Shown: positions 48,175 through 59,792 of the stretch, piece after piece
Numbering within the stretch: the first letter of the stretch is position 1
Layout: each line of letters starts with the position of its first letter
Source: Paralichthys olivaceus
Lineage: Eukaryota > Chordata > Actinopteri > Pleuronectiformes > Paralichthyidae
Length of the DNA: 64,000 nucleotides
Direction: 5' to 3'
NCBI RefSeq assembly: GCF_024713975.1
Contig: NC_091094.1
Span: 21,662,501 to 21,726,500, forward strand
The notes under the pieces: generated by a model
Databases searched by the model: none
Told to the model about the DNA's origin: nothing
The model's input: the letters and a program-made list of their open reading frames with translations, nothing else
Program-made: the position numbers and the translations under genes

Positions 48175-48900
48175 GTTGCTCACATCCTGTCCAGGATGAA
48201 AAGCGAATTGTAGGATCAAAAGCTTTATTTAGGTTTCTCAGACATGTAGAACCTATGATGTAATGCAATGTAAAATGTGTTTATTCCTTATCATCTTTGA
48301 CTTTGCTGTCATTAATTACATACTGCCAAAACTGTAGAACCTTCTGGCCAAGTTATCAGTGTAGTCAGATTAGATTTTTGTGTTGGTGTGTTTTTCTCTG
48401 TCTCTCTACACTAGGAAGACAAACTACTGCTTCTTCTGTCAGGTTATTAAAACTCTGCTGTCACACAGAAAGAAAAACAGCTACGTTTTCTAATTTCCAC
48501 CCTCTCCCTTCCCCCAGGCTCACCCCTCCCACCACCGTCTTTGTTTGCGTGCTCCTTTCTCTTGAGGGGTTACCACCCAACAACCTGCTTTGCATGCTCC
48601 TAATTGGTGGATTTTCTGTAACGGGGCGGCGCAAAGTCAGGCTTGTGAGGGCTTTACTAGTTGTTTGCCAGCTCTCAGCTGTTAGAGAGCATTCTGTCTG
48701 CAGCGGAGGAATGAGCAGGATCTGTCTCTGTTCGCTTTATCTGCTGCAGCAGCACTAGTCCTGACCTCAATGTTTAAAGAACACAAAAGGGCTTTGCTTT
48801 AGCTACAAGAACGGCCAGACAAGGAGTGAAAAGGGATTTAAGGCTCCACTAAATTATATCTTTTCTGTTTCTCTATTTCCTCCCCTTTGTTTTCATCCAG

Positions 48901-49131
48901 AAAAAGCACAGCACAGACAAAGCAGATCTTCACAACAGCGGTCTGTGATACATCATCGTGGGAGCAACTTGCAAAATCTTGTGACCTTAAGCAAGATAAC
49001 AGGACTTGTCTTCTGCGGATCTGCAGAGCGTGAGCAAGTGTCTGCGTGTCCTACATAGGGCCCCCACCGCATTGTGTGTGCGTGTCTGAGGAGGCTAATG
49101 CCCACGGTAGTGTGGTCAGGGCCAGAGGAGG
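48901..49131 (+). other. ip6k2: ip6k2 5'UTR part of the start-codon exon
   Basis: The acceptor is CTTTGTTTTCATCCAG ending at 48900. The 231 leader bases contain an upstream ATG at 49098 that opens a 49-codon frame ending at 49247, overlapping the ip6k2 start in another frame. Confidence 0.65.
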
Positions 49132-49390
49132 ATGAGTCTGGCCATGGAGGCTCAGGCCCAGGCGGCCATGAAAGCAGAGGAAAAGGAAAAGCAGCAGAAC
49201 CAGCTGCAGCACCAGCAGTGCAACATGGCGAAAGGGGTGATGCTTGAGCCCTTCATACACCAGGTGGGGGGACATTCTTGCGTCCTGCGCTTCGGGGAGC
49301 AGACCATCTGCAAGCCCCTCATCCCCCGAGAGCATCAGTTCTATAAAAGCCTGCCTGCAGAAATGAGGAAGTTTACCCCCCAGTATAGAG
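49132..49390 (+). CDS. ip6k2: ip6k2 coding exon 1
   Basis: Residues 1-86 plus one base; donor TATAGAG|GTAATG at 49391. The first 33 residues are Gln/Lys/Glu-rich ([12 protein letters not shown]) and differ from mammals, before the conserved [14 protein letters not shown]. Confidence 0.93.
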
Positions 49391-52300
49391 GTAATGAAAA
49401 CCAACCTTTTCTATTTCTCCTGTCAGTGGTGTTGGGTTGTGTTTCTCTTTTTTTATTTCTCTGCTCTGTTCACGTCAGTGGCAAAAAGATGCTTTGCACT
49501 TTAGTAGGTTGTGTGTGAAGTGTAAATTTAGGAAACAAAGCTCCAAACTCCTGCTCATAAGCTTTTGCCAGGTTCTTGCATGTACCAAACTGTTCCACAA
49601 GAGGGTGCTGCAGCTGCAAATAGGCCTTCTACAAACAGGGCTCCACAGCAGGTGGTCTATTTGTAGAAGGCCTGAAATAACACAGGTAAGTCAGGAAGTC
49701 AACAGGTTCCTTTTCTGGTGCACAGTCAGCATGATGAGAAAAATAAATAGATTCTGCCTCACTGACATCCAGAAATCCAAAGAGCAGTTGAGGATGGAGA
49801 CGATTTGATTAACTGAAAAAGAACAACAGAAAAAGTACTCCAAAAAAGCCTCCAGATAACAGGATAATTCCACAGAACTATCCACCACCAACACACCCTC
49901 TTCAGGATATTTAAAACATAAAGAGCAATGAGTGACAGACAGACTGTTGGACTGGTTTATCCTGACACCTCTTAGTTTATCTAAACATATCACACAAAGA
50001 CCACTTTTAAATCCTTCATGAGGTGAGTAGCATCGTTAAGGCTGTCGTTTAGAATAAAAACAATATGTAGGATCCTAAGAAGCCCTGTTTCCTGTGTCCC
50101 TGGAAGATAAATGAAAGTTGATTCAAAGCAGTCACTCATTCCTCCTAATGATTTAAAAAGCCTTACTAATGCTTTTCATGTTCACCTCCAGAATACACAA
50201 CAAATACTGTGATCATGGGATGAAATGAAAGGTCTTATCTTTTCTTTCCCATGCTGTGCCAACGAATATTTTGCAGCACCAAGGCTTTTATTTCCACGTC
50301 AGCATTTCTCACCTCTGTATCTGTATTTTCTTGTACTTTCTCAATCCTCCTCTCCTTTTCTTTCTCTTGGCTTGGTTTGTTGATTATTAATTTTTGTTGT
50401 CTGTTAGCATCATGTTAGCATCACATTAACATAACTTTTTTCTGTGTGTGTGGCCGATGCTTTGTGATTTCTGTATGATATACATATTTGTATGAGGCAT
50501 ATTCATTGGTAACAACTTCAGTCAGAATTATGACTGAAATGTTGCATCCTTGTTCCATTTGTGTTCAGGCTATTTATTCTCTTACTGTATGCTCCTTAGC
50601 CTTAGACCTGTTTATAAGGGCATTATTTTTGTCTGTGTGTATTTGTATTTGACCAACTCTTCCTCTTATTGTATTCTTTCATTCTGTTCTTTCCTGTGTA
50701 CTCAGTATCTCTGCCCTACCTCTCTTGTCACTCAATACTTTATACTTTACAATACTTTACTTTATTGATTGTGCTTAATTTTTTTTATTCTCTTCACTGA
50801 TCCATGACACAGATGTCTAACAGATATTTCTCCATCTCTATCTCAGGTGTGGTGACGGTGAGCTTCGAGGAGGATGCCAAAGGGAACCTTTGCCTGTTCG
50901 CCTACCCCCTCCACAGCGACCCAGTAGCAGACCTGGAGAACAAGGATCCGTTGACCAACAGCGAGCACAAGAGCAAGATGATCGAGTGGGGGAATATGGT
51001 GGAGTCCTCACTGCTAATAGACAGAGAAAATTACAGTAAAGCTGACCAAAGCAGCCACGCTCACAAAGAAAAGGACAAGAGGTGAGAAGGAATGGAAAAC
51101 ACAGATGGCAGCACACGCAAGGATTTGCAATAAAGTAGAGGATGTAGTCGATAACAACAAGCAGGATGAAAGTGAGTCACTTTCATGCTAATATACATCT
51201 GAAGTTCATGCATTGGTCACTGCAGAACAATGATATTGTTAAAGCTATTGAAAGTTTCCCGTGAGTTGTAAAGCTGTTCTCTGTAGATTAACAGCAATGG
51301 ACTAATGATGCACAGTTACTTACACCTGTAACCCCAGGCAAAACAGGCTCTGAATGCATGGACCGGCTGATCCTTAGCCCTGTCACCTCAGGGAGGTTCA
51401 CAGCCTCAGGGTTACATACTGTAAGTGCAATAGATGCATGTCTGTGTATATACACCTGTATACAAAGGTACAACTTTTACTTGGATTGGAGAAAAAGCTA
51501 AAGGAAGATGATGTTTGACGACAGAGGGTGGGGGATGTTTAACTGGGTGGATAATGGTGAATGAAAGTCTCTATTGCACTGGGCTGTCCTGCAAATTTAA
51601 TATAACAGTTCATCTGACCTCTTGTTTTTTGTTGTACTACCCACATACAAATAGTAACTATGGACGCGAACAGTGGCAGATTCTGCTCTGTGTGTAAAAC
51701 TAACAAGGATGTCTCTCCCTCTGCCATGCAGTGTTCTCAAGGCACAGGAGGATGTGGAGCTGGAGTGGCTGCTGCAGTCCGAGGTTCTCTACTCCAGACT
51801 GGATCACTCTCTCAGTAACGCTGTCCCGCAGCCCAAACACAACCCTTGGAGTCTCAAGTGTCACCAGCAGCACCTACAGAGGATGAAGGAGAACGCCACG
51901 CACCGCACCCAGCACAGTATCCTTTAACTGACAACTACACTGCGGTGGTTTCAATTTTTTTTTGGGGGGGGGGGGGGGGGGGGGGATTTTCAGTATCCCA
52001 GTTGAAAGAGAGAGGAGTAATTTTGCAGAGAGTTATCAAGTTCTTTATCCTGTAGGATACTTGATATTTCTTATTTGATAATAGTTTATATGCAAATGTA
52101 ATGAATTTAGGGAAACACTTAAATATTTGTGGATCTCTTTAATCCAAGTTATTTATTTTAAATAATATTAGATATTATTATAGAAGGGTTTTTTTTGGAC
52201 TGTTTCCTCCTTGACTCAGCTTCCCAGAATTCATCCTTCTAGAGAACCTAACATGGCGGCACAAATTGCCCTGTGTGTTGGACCTGAAGATGGGCACACG

Positions 52301-53315
52301 GCAGCATGGAGACGATGCCTCGGAGGAGAAGAAGGTGATGCAGATTCGCAAGTGCCAGCAGAGCACTTCAGCCTCAATAGGAGTCCGTCTGTGTGGCATG
52401 CAGGTGGGTTTCGAGCCAAGACTGGCCTCTGGGTTCATGGTGCTGCCTTAAACAAATAGTTTTACCTTCTGGGAAAGTGTTAAGTTTATTTAGATGAAAT
52501 CATCTATACCACGCTCATATCTGTAGGTTGAATTTAACTTTCAGCCAACAGCCGCTTAGCATAAATCAGCCCAAACACTGGAATTTTTTTTAAAAACCCT
52601 GAAGACCATGTCTTCTATAAAGTAGCCAGCAACAAAGATCTGAAAATATTAAAATCAGTAAAGATTAATCTGTTAACAATCTTTGAATATGACAGTCAAA
52701 TCAAATCAAACCCATTTTTCAATACTTGTCCTTTTTTTGTTCACCGTTTAGATCATTTAAAAGACAAAATTACAATAAAATTCAACAGTTTAATTAAACA
52801 GCCAAGTTCCGGCAGTACTTTCATTATAGTAAAAAAAAAAATTCTTTTCTAACTTCATCATCTCTCTCCATTTTTTTCAGGTGTACCAGTCCGACACAGG
52901 CAAACTGATTGTCATGAACAAGTACCACGGCCGTAAGCTGCCCCTGCCTGGCTTCAAAGAGGCTCTGTTCCAATTCTTCCACAGCGGACGGCGTCTGCAA
53001 AATGAGCTCCTCTCCCCGGTGTTGCACAGGCTCAAGGAGATGCAAGCTGCCCTGGAAGCCTGCGAATCCTACCGCTTCTACTCTAGTTCCCTGCTCATCA
53101 TATACGATGGTGCCCCACACCGTAAACACACACGCCGGCGCTCTGAGGTTTTAGAAGAAGAAGAACATGATGAGGAAAATGAGGAGGTGGAGGCTGAACC
53201 TGAACTGGAGGAGTTGGAGGAAGAGGAGAGTGAAGTAGCAGGTGCACTTGGTTTCCCTAACAGTCCCTCTATGTCTAGTGACATCACCAGCAGGTGTTCT
53301 AGCAGCAGCAGCAGC

Positions 53316-53372
<57 letters not shown>

Positions 53373-53585
53373 GGGATCTCAGATGTCGGCCTGTCTCACT
53401 CAGACCCCCTCAGCCCTGTTGTGGATGTGAGGATGATAGACTTTGCCCACACCACTTGCAGACATTTCCGGGAGGACAGCTTGGTGCACGAGGGCCTGGA
53501 CAGAGGCTACATCTTCGGTCTCCAGAACCTGATCACCATCATCTCTGAGCTGGAGAACTACAGCACAGATATGGATCTGGCATGA
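49132..53585 (+). CDS. ip6k2: Inositol hexakisphosphate kinase 2, five coding exons
   Basis: Predicted 519 aa from exons 49132-49390, 50847-51081, 51732-51916, 52228-52403 and 52881-53585, with consistent phases and GT-AG introns. IP6Ks turn InsP6 into the inositol pyrophosphate 5-InsP7 using ATP, in cytosol and nucleus. The N-terminal signature is [18 protein letters not shown], followed by REHQFY and [12 protein letters not shown], closer to IP6K2 than to IP6K1; so is [19 protein letters not shown]. The inositol-binding motif is [14 protein letters not shown] (241-254); [10 protein letters not shown] (353-362) and [10 protein letters not shown] (467-476, Asp472 metal-binding by family analogy) complete the kinase core. 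Human IP6K2 is 426 aa. The excess lies mainly between 363 and 466: a Glu-rich stretch (about 374-403) and 25 serines (425-449). ATG 49132 has A at -3; ATG 49144 (gccATGG) is an alternative start. Which fish ip6k2 paralogue this is cannot be told. Confidence 0.95.
49622..49673. repeat. Inverted repeat, 14-bp arms, 24-base loop
   Basis: AGGCCTTCTACAAA at 49622-49635 and TTTGTAGAAGGCCT at 49660-49673, in ip6k2 intron after coding exon 1. Confidence 0.9.
50847..51081 (+). CDS. ip6k2: ip6k2 coding exon 2
   Basis: The acceptor is CTATCTCAG ending at 50846 and the donor is AAGAG|GTGAGA at 51082. It encodes [20 protein letters not shown] and the poorly conserved charged linker ending KEKDK. It ends in phase 2. 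Confidence 0.92.
51732..51916 (+). CDS. ip6k2: ip6k2 coding exon 3
   Basis: The acceptor is CTGCCATGCAG ending at 51731 and the donor is CACA|GTATCC at 51917. It encodes [15 protein letters not shown] and the conserved [20 protein letters not shown]. It ends in phase 1. Confidence 0.92.
51964..51987. repeat. Poly(G) run of 24 after a T run
   Basis: Nine T (51955-51963) run straight into 24 G, about 50 bp after the donor of ip6k2 coding exon 3. Confidence 0.9.
52228..52403 (+). CDS. ip6k2: ip6k2 coding exon 4
   Basis: The acceptor is GCTTCCCAG ending at 52227 and the donor is ATGCAG|GTGGGT at 52404. It carries the substrate motif [20 protein letters not shown] and ends VRLCGMQ in phase 0. 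Confidence 0.94.
52881..53585 (+). CDS. ip6k2: ip6k2 coding exon 5 and stop
   Basis: The acceptor is TTTTTTTCAG ending at 52880. The exon encodes [34 protein letters not shown], the acidic and serine low-complexity linker, [10 protein letters not shown] and the C-terminal [20 protein letters not shown] stop at 53583-53585. Confidence 0.95.
53301..53372 (+). repeat. ip6k2: In-frame (AGC)n microsatellite encoding polyserine
   Basis: Twenty-two AGC codons, one internal AGT and a final AGT follow a TCT, giving 25 serines in a row. The near-pure AGC run suggests a recent or length-variable expansion. Confidence 0.97.
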
Positions 53586-53670
53586 CAGGCATGAGAGGCA
53601 CAATAACAATGAACTGAGGGAACTGTTTGGTTTCTCTATAATGTTTAAGGTCTCAACCTTAATATGTGAA

Positions 53671-53730
53671 GTGCCTTGAGATAATGTATGTTATGATTTG
53701 GCGCTATTCAAATAAAATTGAATTGACTTC
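53671..53730 (+). terminator. ip6k2: Probable ip6k2 poly(A) signal within a repeat-like tail
   Basis: AATAAA at 53711-53716, 126 bp after the stop. It sits in 'aagtgccttgagataatgta' and 'ggcgctattcaaataaaatt', wording I recall as a common fish interspersed tail. Later AATAAA copies near 54277-54290 could serve a longer 3'UTR. Confidence 0.5.
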
Positions 53731-54216
53731 TGAGAAGAAGAGAGATTCCTCCTCTCCTTGATGTAGCTGTCCTTCGAATTGACCTTTTTCCCGTTGGTGC
53801 TTGTTGATGTTACTGTCATGCGTGTCGATCTTTGGGATATGACAGACACCTGGGAGTAATTTATAGGAACCGTCTATGTGACTGAGGCAGTGATTTAACC
53901 ATTGTCATCATTCTGTTTTAACCCCCCCTCCCTGTTAGGGAAAAAAGGGTGGGCAGTTTGAAGTGTGAGACAGAAGAAATGTTTTGTTATGTCTTATTCC
54001 AAAGAAAGTGTCAGCATTTTGCACACACAAACATGCACGGAAATACATTCTGCTGAATGTGTGTTTGTGTGGCTCGAGGCAGGGCTATCCGAGAGCAGGA
54101 GCTGTATGTGTAGGAAGACAGAGTTGACGGGAAGAAATGTAGTGAGCTCACACTCATTCTTCTCTTTTGCCTGTTCATTCTGCCATCTTTCCTTCCTTGT
54201 TCATCTTCACTCAAAG

Positions 54217-54232
54217 AATATATATATATATA
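54217..54232. repeat. Short (TA)n microsatellite
   Basis: Seven to eight TA units in the ip6k2 3' flank. Confidence 0.85.
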
Positions 54233-57200
54233 GTGATCAGAGACAGAGGATATAGTTATTTATTTGACATGTTTCATAAAATAAAATAAAAGTAAAAAAA
54301 AATGTGGATGGAGTGTACAACATTCCATGTTGTTCATTTTATAATAATGATATTAATTAATATTGTTATTTGACATGTTTGGATACCTCTATCTTGTATT
54401 TCTGTGTTGTCCACAGTCTGTTGGAGGAGAACATTAAAGCATTTGGTTTGTGCTAAAGTCTGTGTCTTTTATATTTGGTGTTGCTCCTGGACAAGCTCAC
54501 TGGGTTAAAGAGAGACTCCACGGGTTTCCTGTTTAAATTCAAATTCAAATGTTGCAGCAATCAAATTTCAGGTAAATATCCAGGAGGTGGGGTTGTCTCA
54601 TCAGCTTCTCCATGTATGATGTCTTTATAGGAAGCACCGAGTACAAGTGTATGATGAAAGATTAATTTATATCTCTACAGATACCTCGGAAAGTATGATA
54701 GGACTGCAGCTCAGCATGAGCAGACACCCAAGGCCCTGTCCCAACACCTGCTGTGCAGAAAAGTAACTGGAGCACAAGCCAAGCCTGTGGATGCAGCCTG
54801 TAATACTGTGGAGTGCAGCCAAGACACGGTTCCCCCAAACCCACTGTATCTTTAGATCGGTTTCCCTCAGTCTAGAAGTATTTATTATGTTAAAATCAAG
54901 ATGGCAGGGAGGGGAGGTGGGGGTTGTGTGCAGCGCAGGCTGCCTCAGCCAGTTTTGGTCATCTCTAACCAGAATGAGGCAGACTGACAGAGGAGGCAGA
55001 GACATGTGCGCTGTCAGGAGCAGCAACACTCATTCTTGGAGAAGAGCTATTAAGCAGAAACAGGCTTGTGTCAACAGAGTACACAAGCTGTTACCACTTC
55101 AGTGTGTCCCTGTGTGGAATGTTCTGACTGACACACACATCTCTGACACACAGACCCATCACTCTGATACATTTTTGTGGGGTTTTTTCAAGCCACACAC
55201 TATTAATCTATAAAACTGATACCTTCATGTAATTTGAATTATTCAGAATCTTCTGACATATATTGGTCAGAGTACATCATGTTATATCGACCATGTGCTT
55301 TTTTTCAGTTAATGCTGAAAATAGAGATCTCTTGAATCTGCCACAGGCTCTGGAATTGGATGTGAATAGCTCGCCCCATGAGATCCAACATACCCAGATC
55401 CTGTCTCCCTATGACTAGTAGCTGTGTTTTAATTTCAAACAACACATTGGAAATATGTGTACAGTTTGTATAATACTATATCAATATTATCTTAATTATC
55501 TTGACATTGTAAATACTAATATTAATCACATAGTTTCAATGATAAGAGTTTTTCTATGGCTGTTCTTATATTCTGGGTCTGAGTATGTGCGTGCTCTTTA
55601 CAGACTGTGTTGTGGTCAGTCTAGGAGCTGCAGCAGCTCATCCAGTAATCCCATGGTGCTTCAGGACAGAACAATGAAAGGTCTTTACTGTAACCAGTGA
55701 AAGGACAGACAATGACATCTATAAGAGTCTAGGTCAGGGCAGGGTTAGTGTGTGTTAATGAGCGCTGTATTTGCTCAACACTTTTAGACCCTAGTATTTG
55801 CTGTGTTCAATAGACTGTCAGAGATCAGATGCAGAGCTACAGTCAGTACAGAAGCAGGACATGCATCTGACGTTTTTCTGTGCTGTGTGATTACAGGGTA
55901 TAGATAGATAGATGGATAGATGGATGGAAAAGATAAGCTCTTCCAGCTCCACTCTACTGGGAGGGGGGTGGGGGTTAGTCAACGTTGCATAACAGCCTTA
56001 GGGTCAGTGGGCTGCTCTCAGCCATCAAAAGGATCCAATTCTGTCATCGCACTATGTGCATGCAAATACTGCATGTGTATACATAAACTGTGTATGTATA
56101 TTACATGACATAAATAGATTCACTATTAAGCTATACCATGGTCCTTACATACCACTAAGTGACAAGTGTGTGCATGTGAAACCTGGAAGCCCATGCTTTG
56201 TGAAGGTCGCCACTGCAAGTGGAGCAGTTGCATAACGTAGGTTAAAATCACTATGGCAACAGCAGCCTTCGCCGGGAATGAAATAGTGTCAAAGCTTTTT
56301 GCGCCACTACATCCACACACCCGTTCATCAGTAACAATAATACACCCTTTCACAGCTCAGCTCGCTCATCAGAGCTGCTCCAACATCCCATCAACATTCA
56401 TTCAGTCTCTGTACAGTACGTTATACATGCTGGCGTAAGGAAATTCACTGGTGCACACACCTGAGACACAATAAACACATTACCTTACAGTGCACAAGTC
56501 ATCCCGTACTGACTGTAGTTTAATGTAATGCCTGGTGTAAAAATGTATTTCCTATGTTTGTCCTCTCACGTTTACTACTTTTCATCTCCTTGTTTCCTCA
56601 GCACTTCACTCATTATCTGCTGCAGACTGAAGATTACTTAAGATGTGTGGAATTACACTGATGAAAGCCAGTTAAGTTGTCTCCATTTTTTGTTGAGTGT
56701 TAGTGAGTTTATGTGTGTTTGTGCAGTTGTATGTGTCTCATATCCTACACATGTCCTTTGGAGTATTTTTCATTTTCTCACCATGTGATTGTTTGCAAAA
56801 TAAATCCTGATAGATAGGAAATCATTTTGAGCTTAATTCCTCTTGCATAAACTCTCTCTCTCTGTCATACACACGCACAACACACAGCCTAGAATAACAC
56901 ACAGATAATCCTTTTTTCTTTGGGGGTCATTGGTTCGTGAACACAACTAGTGTGTGTGGTATGAAAGGCTAACTCTCTGATGGGTCCCACATGTGATCCC
57001 CAGCATCATGTCTCTCTGCGTCCTCTCCCTGCCATCTGAGAATTGCTCCATTGTCCGTCACACATTGTAGCGTGCAAGCATGCAGTGGATGCTGCTGTCG
57101 CCTCTGGCTGTGAAAACAGAATGGGAATTGAAACCAGCCAGTGAAGTTGTGGCCAGGGAAGGTATGCTAGCGCTATCCACTTTTCACTATTTATAGGGGG

Positions 57201-57553
57201 CCAATCAGTGAGCTTTAATTTAAGGTGAACCCAAATAGCATTAAAACCTTTTTTGTGTATTATTTCTGAAAATCCTGCTGCATTTTGCAGTTGTGTTCAT
57301 CAGACCAAAATACATCACATGCCTCTGTTTTTATTAAATTATATACGGTAAGAAAATATCTATTTAATTACAGTATAAGTGTCAAAATAGACATGGAAAT
57401 ATGTTGTACACATCATTAATGCAAAATTGTGGTAGATTAGCACCAACATAAAGACATAAAGCAAATGTTGTGTGAATCAGGAACATGGCCAAGCCTATTT
57501 CGATAGGTGCTAAATTGAGCTTACATGATGGTGACAAGCTCTTTGCAGACAGT

Positions 57554-57557
<4 letters not shown>

Positions 57558-57647
<90 letters not shown>
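57558..57647. repeat. (TG)n microsatellite, about 90 bp
   Basis: A pure GT run of about 45 units, the longest pure dinucleotide repeat on this side of the window. Confidence 0.97.
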
Positions 57648-57650
<3 letters not shown>

Positions 57651-57654
57651 AGAG

Positions 57655-57691
57655 GACGTTGTGATGAGGAGACGTTGTGATGAGGAGACGT
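57655..57691. repeat. 16-bp tandem duplication
   Basis: GACGTTGTGATGAGGA occurs twice in succession, followed by a third partial GACGT, 7 bp after the TG microsatellite. Confidence 0.95.
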
Positions 57692-59792
57692 AGCTACAGT
57701 AGGAAAATATAAACTGCTGATAAATCCATATTATTCAGTGACAGCTGAGTTTGAATTAAATTATCCCTGTCAGATATATTCTATCATAAAATACAGTGAA
57801 CCATGAGTTAAGGTTATTCTGTCCAAGATGTTAAAAATGAAGGTAGAGGATGAACTTTGCAAATGAACTATAAACATCAATATATAAAAAGGTCTATAGA
57901 ATGTAAAGATTTATGAAATAACCATAACAAATATTACACCATGATTGAACCAATGATTATCTATCATGCGAGGACATGCACTGACCAGTTTTTCATTCTA
58001 CTACGTATGTTAATACTATAGTTGCTTAGGCAGAGACAACCAAACTGTTTATAAGAGCGTCAAATGACCACACAGTGTGTGGGGGTGCGGTGGGCAGAGA
58101 AATGGACAGTAAAAGCAGGAAAGGAAAAGCAAAAAAGGAGCCAAGATGTAATCATTGTTGCATAACGGTGGCAGTGACGCTCTCTGCTGGGGATCGGCCT
58201 CGAGCTGGCCTGAGGCTCCAGTCGTCCTCCAGCCGGTCCACTCTGTCAAACTCGTTTACGCTGACCACTTAATTACTATAATGAAGCCTCTGAAGCACAG
58301 ATTAACACTGAACATGCTCTTTATTCAAACTCATCCATGAAGGTCAAATGAAGGAAGACTTCGTGCCCCCTCAAATCAGTCTCTGGGTGTTACTGTGACT
58401 CCTGTTACGAGTCCTCCTGTTCGATTGGATTAGCTGTGGGATTACAGCGGTTTGGGCTTTACGCTGTAAAATAGACAAATACTGTGAATACATAAAAACC
58501 ACTGTGTAACACTTTTTAGTCACAAGTGGCTGTGTCTGCCAAACAGAGCCTCTGCTGTCCTGCGTCTGATGTGGTTTCAGTGACAGACATGTGCCAGACA
58601 TGGTGTTCTGATGAGGAACTTGTTATGAAAGGGAAATCTAATACACCACCAACACTTCAACTGTCCTGGGATTCTCTTCACCCCCTGATATGTCCTTTAC
58701 CTTCTTATGGACTCGTCTCTGTCCTCAGGGGTGGGTTTATATAAGCACTTTATGTACATAAATAGTATTTGTGTAAACATGTGGGTATGATGTGTGTTGG
58801 TGCTCTGGTGAACAGCTCAGGACAGATGTAACCCTCAGAACGCAGATGCGACGTGTGTCACTGTCCACTGAGGAAAAAAAAATCAGGCCACAACAAGCCA
58901 GAGAAAAACTTTATGGATAGGTGTGGATGAAGCATTAACATGCTGTTGCTGTGACATGAAACTATCTGCTGATAAAACTGCCCACAGACTGATGCAACTC
59001 ACGGACAGGCCACGCAGCACCACTTCACTTTTTACAATTGCTCATCTCTAAAAATGAGGACGGAAAGATTCTTCTGGAACAGATGCATATTAACCAACTG
59101 ACAGTGTGCTGACATTATCACTGTGTGTGTTCCTGTTCAAATATAATCTGCCCACACCACAGGCAGACTGCATGTCTCTCTCAGTCTGCACGACAGTCAT
59201 ACGTGGAGGCAGATGTGTGTGGTCATGTGGAGGTTAAGAGCAGGAAGGTGTGCGTGCCTGCCAATTCTTTTTATGTCTTTTTCGGAAATAAAGTGAGAAC
59301 ATAATGGATATAATGATATATGATGTACTTTGTGGCAGCAGCAGTATGTGGGACAGAGAGCGTAAGTTAATACATGGAGAGGGAGTTTTTCCTCTGTGCT
59401 TAAATCAAAGAGTGTGATTAAAGAGGGGGTGCTGTTGCTTTACATTGGGAATAGGATAACAACTCACTGACACAGTACTGAATACTGTCTATCTGGTCAT
59501 CTCTTTGGTTCGAGCAAAATGAATTGGCTAAACTGATGAGAAATTCAGTAGTTGATAATTCGGTTAAGTAATTAAAACATTTGATGGCTCTAGATTTTTA
59601 CTACAACAACTTTTACTACTTTTCTTGGACTTGTATGAATAGATTACATTTTAAATCTTTCTTGTTTGTATTCTGATCAAACAAAACATGCATCTTAAAG
59701 ACTTCGCTCTGGTAAATGATGGATTGTGATGAATGTTTTTAGAATTCTCTTTTATCAAAGAAAAATAATGAATTACTTGAGAAGAGCACAAA

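Larger units (their letters stand above)
34376..48900 (+). other. ip6k2: Presumed long first intron of ip6k2
   Basis: About 14.5 kb with no recognisable coding exon. It holds a TA microsatellite at 38778, a repeat at 41330-41600, two related MITEs (42678-42950 and 47798-48174), a palindrome at 43993, an R1 repeat at 46030 and a repeat-like block at 47219-47400. A GC-richer patch at 48615-48720 could be an alternative promoter close to the start exon, but this is not demonstrated. Confidence 0.45.

Noticed and set aside
48297-48758. 153-codon open frame upstream of the ip6k2 start exon
   Set aside because: No similarity to any family I know. It ends before the acceptor at 48900 and is out of context with the ip6k2 frame; probably chance in C/T-rich intron.
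53242-53430. Polyalanine frame overlapping ip6k2 exon 5
   Set aside because: It is the AGC repeat of ip6k2 read one base off; the ip6k2 frame is clearly the real one.
49132-53585. Assignment to IP6K1 rather than IP6K2
   Set aside because: The segments [18 protein letters not shown] and [19 protein letters not shown] agree with IP6K2; IP6K1 differs at each as I recall it.
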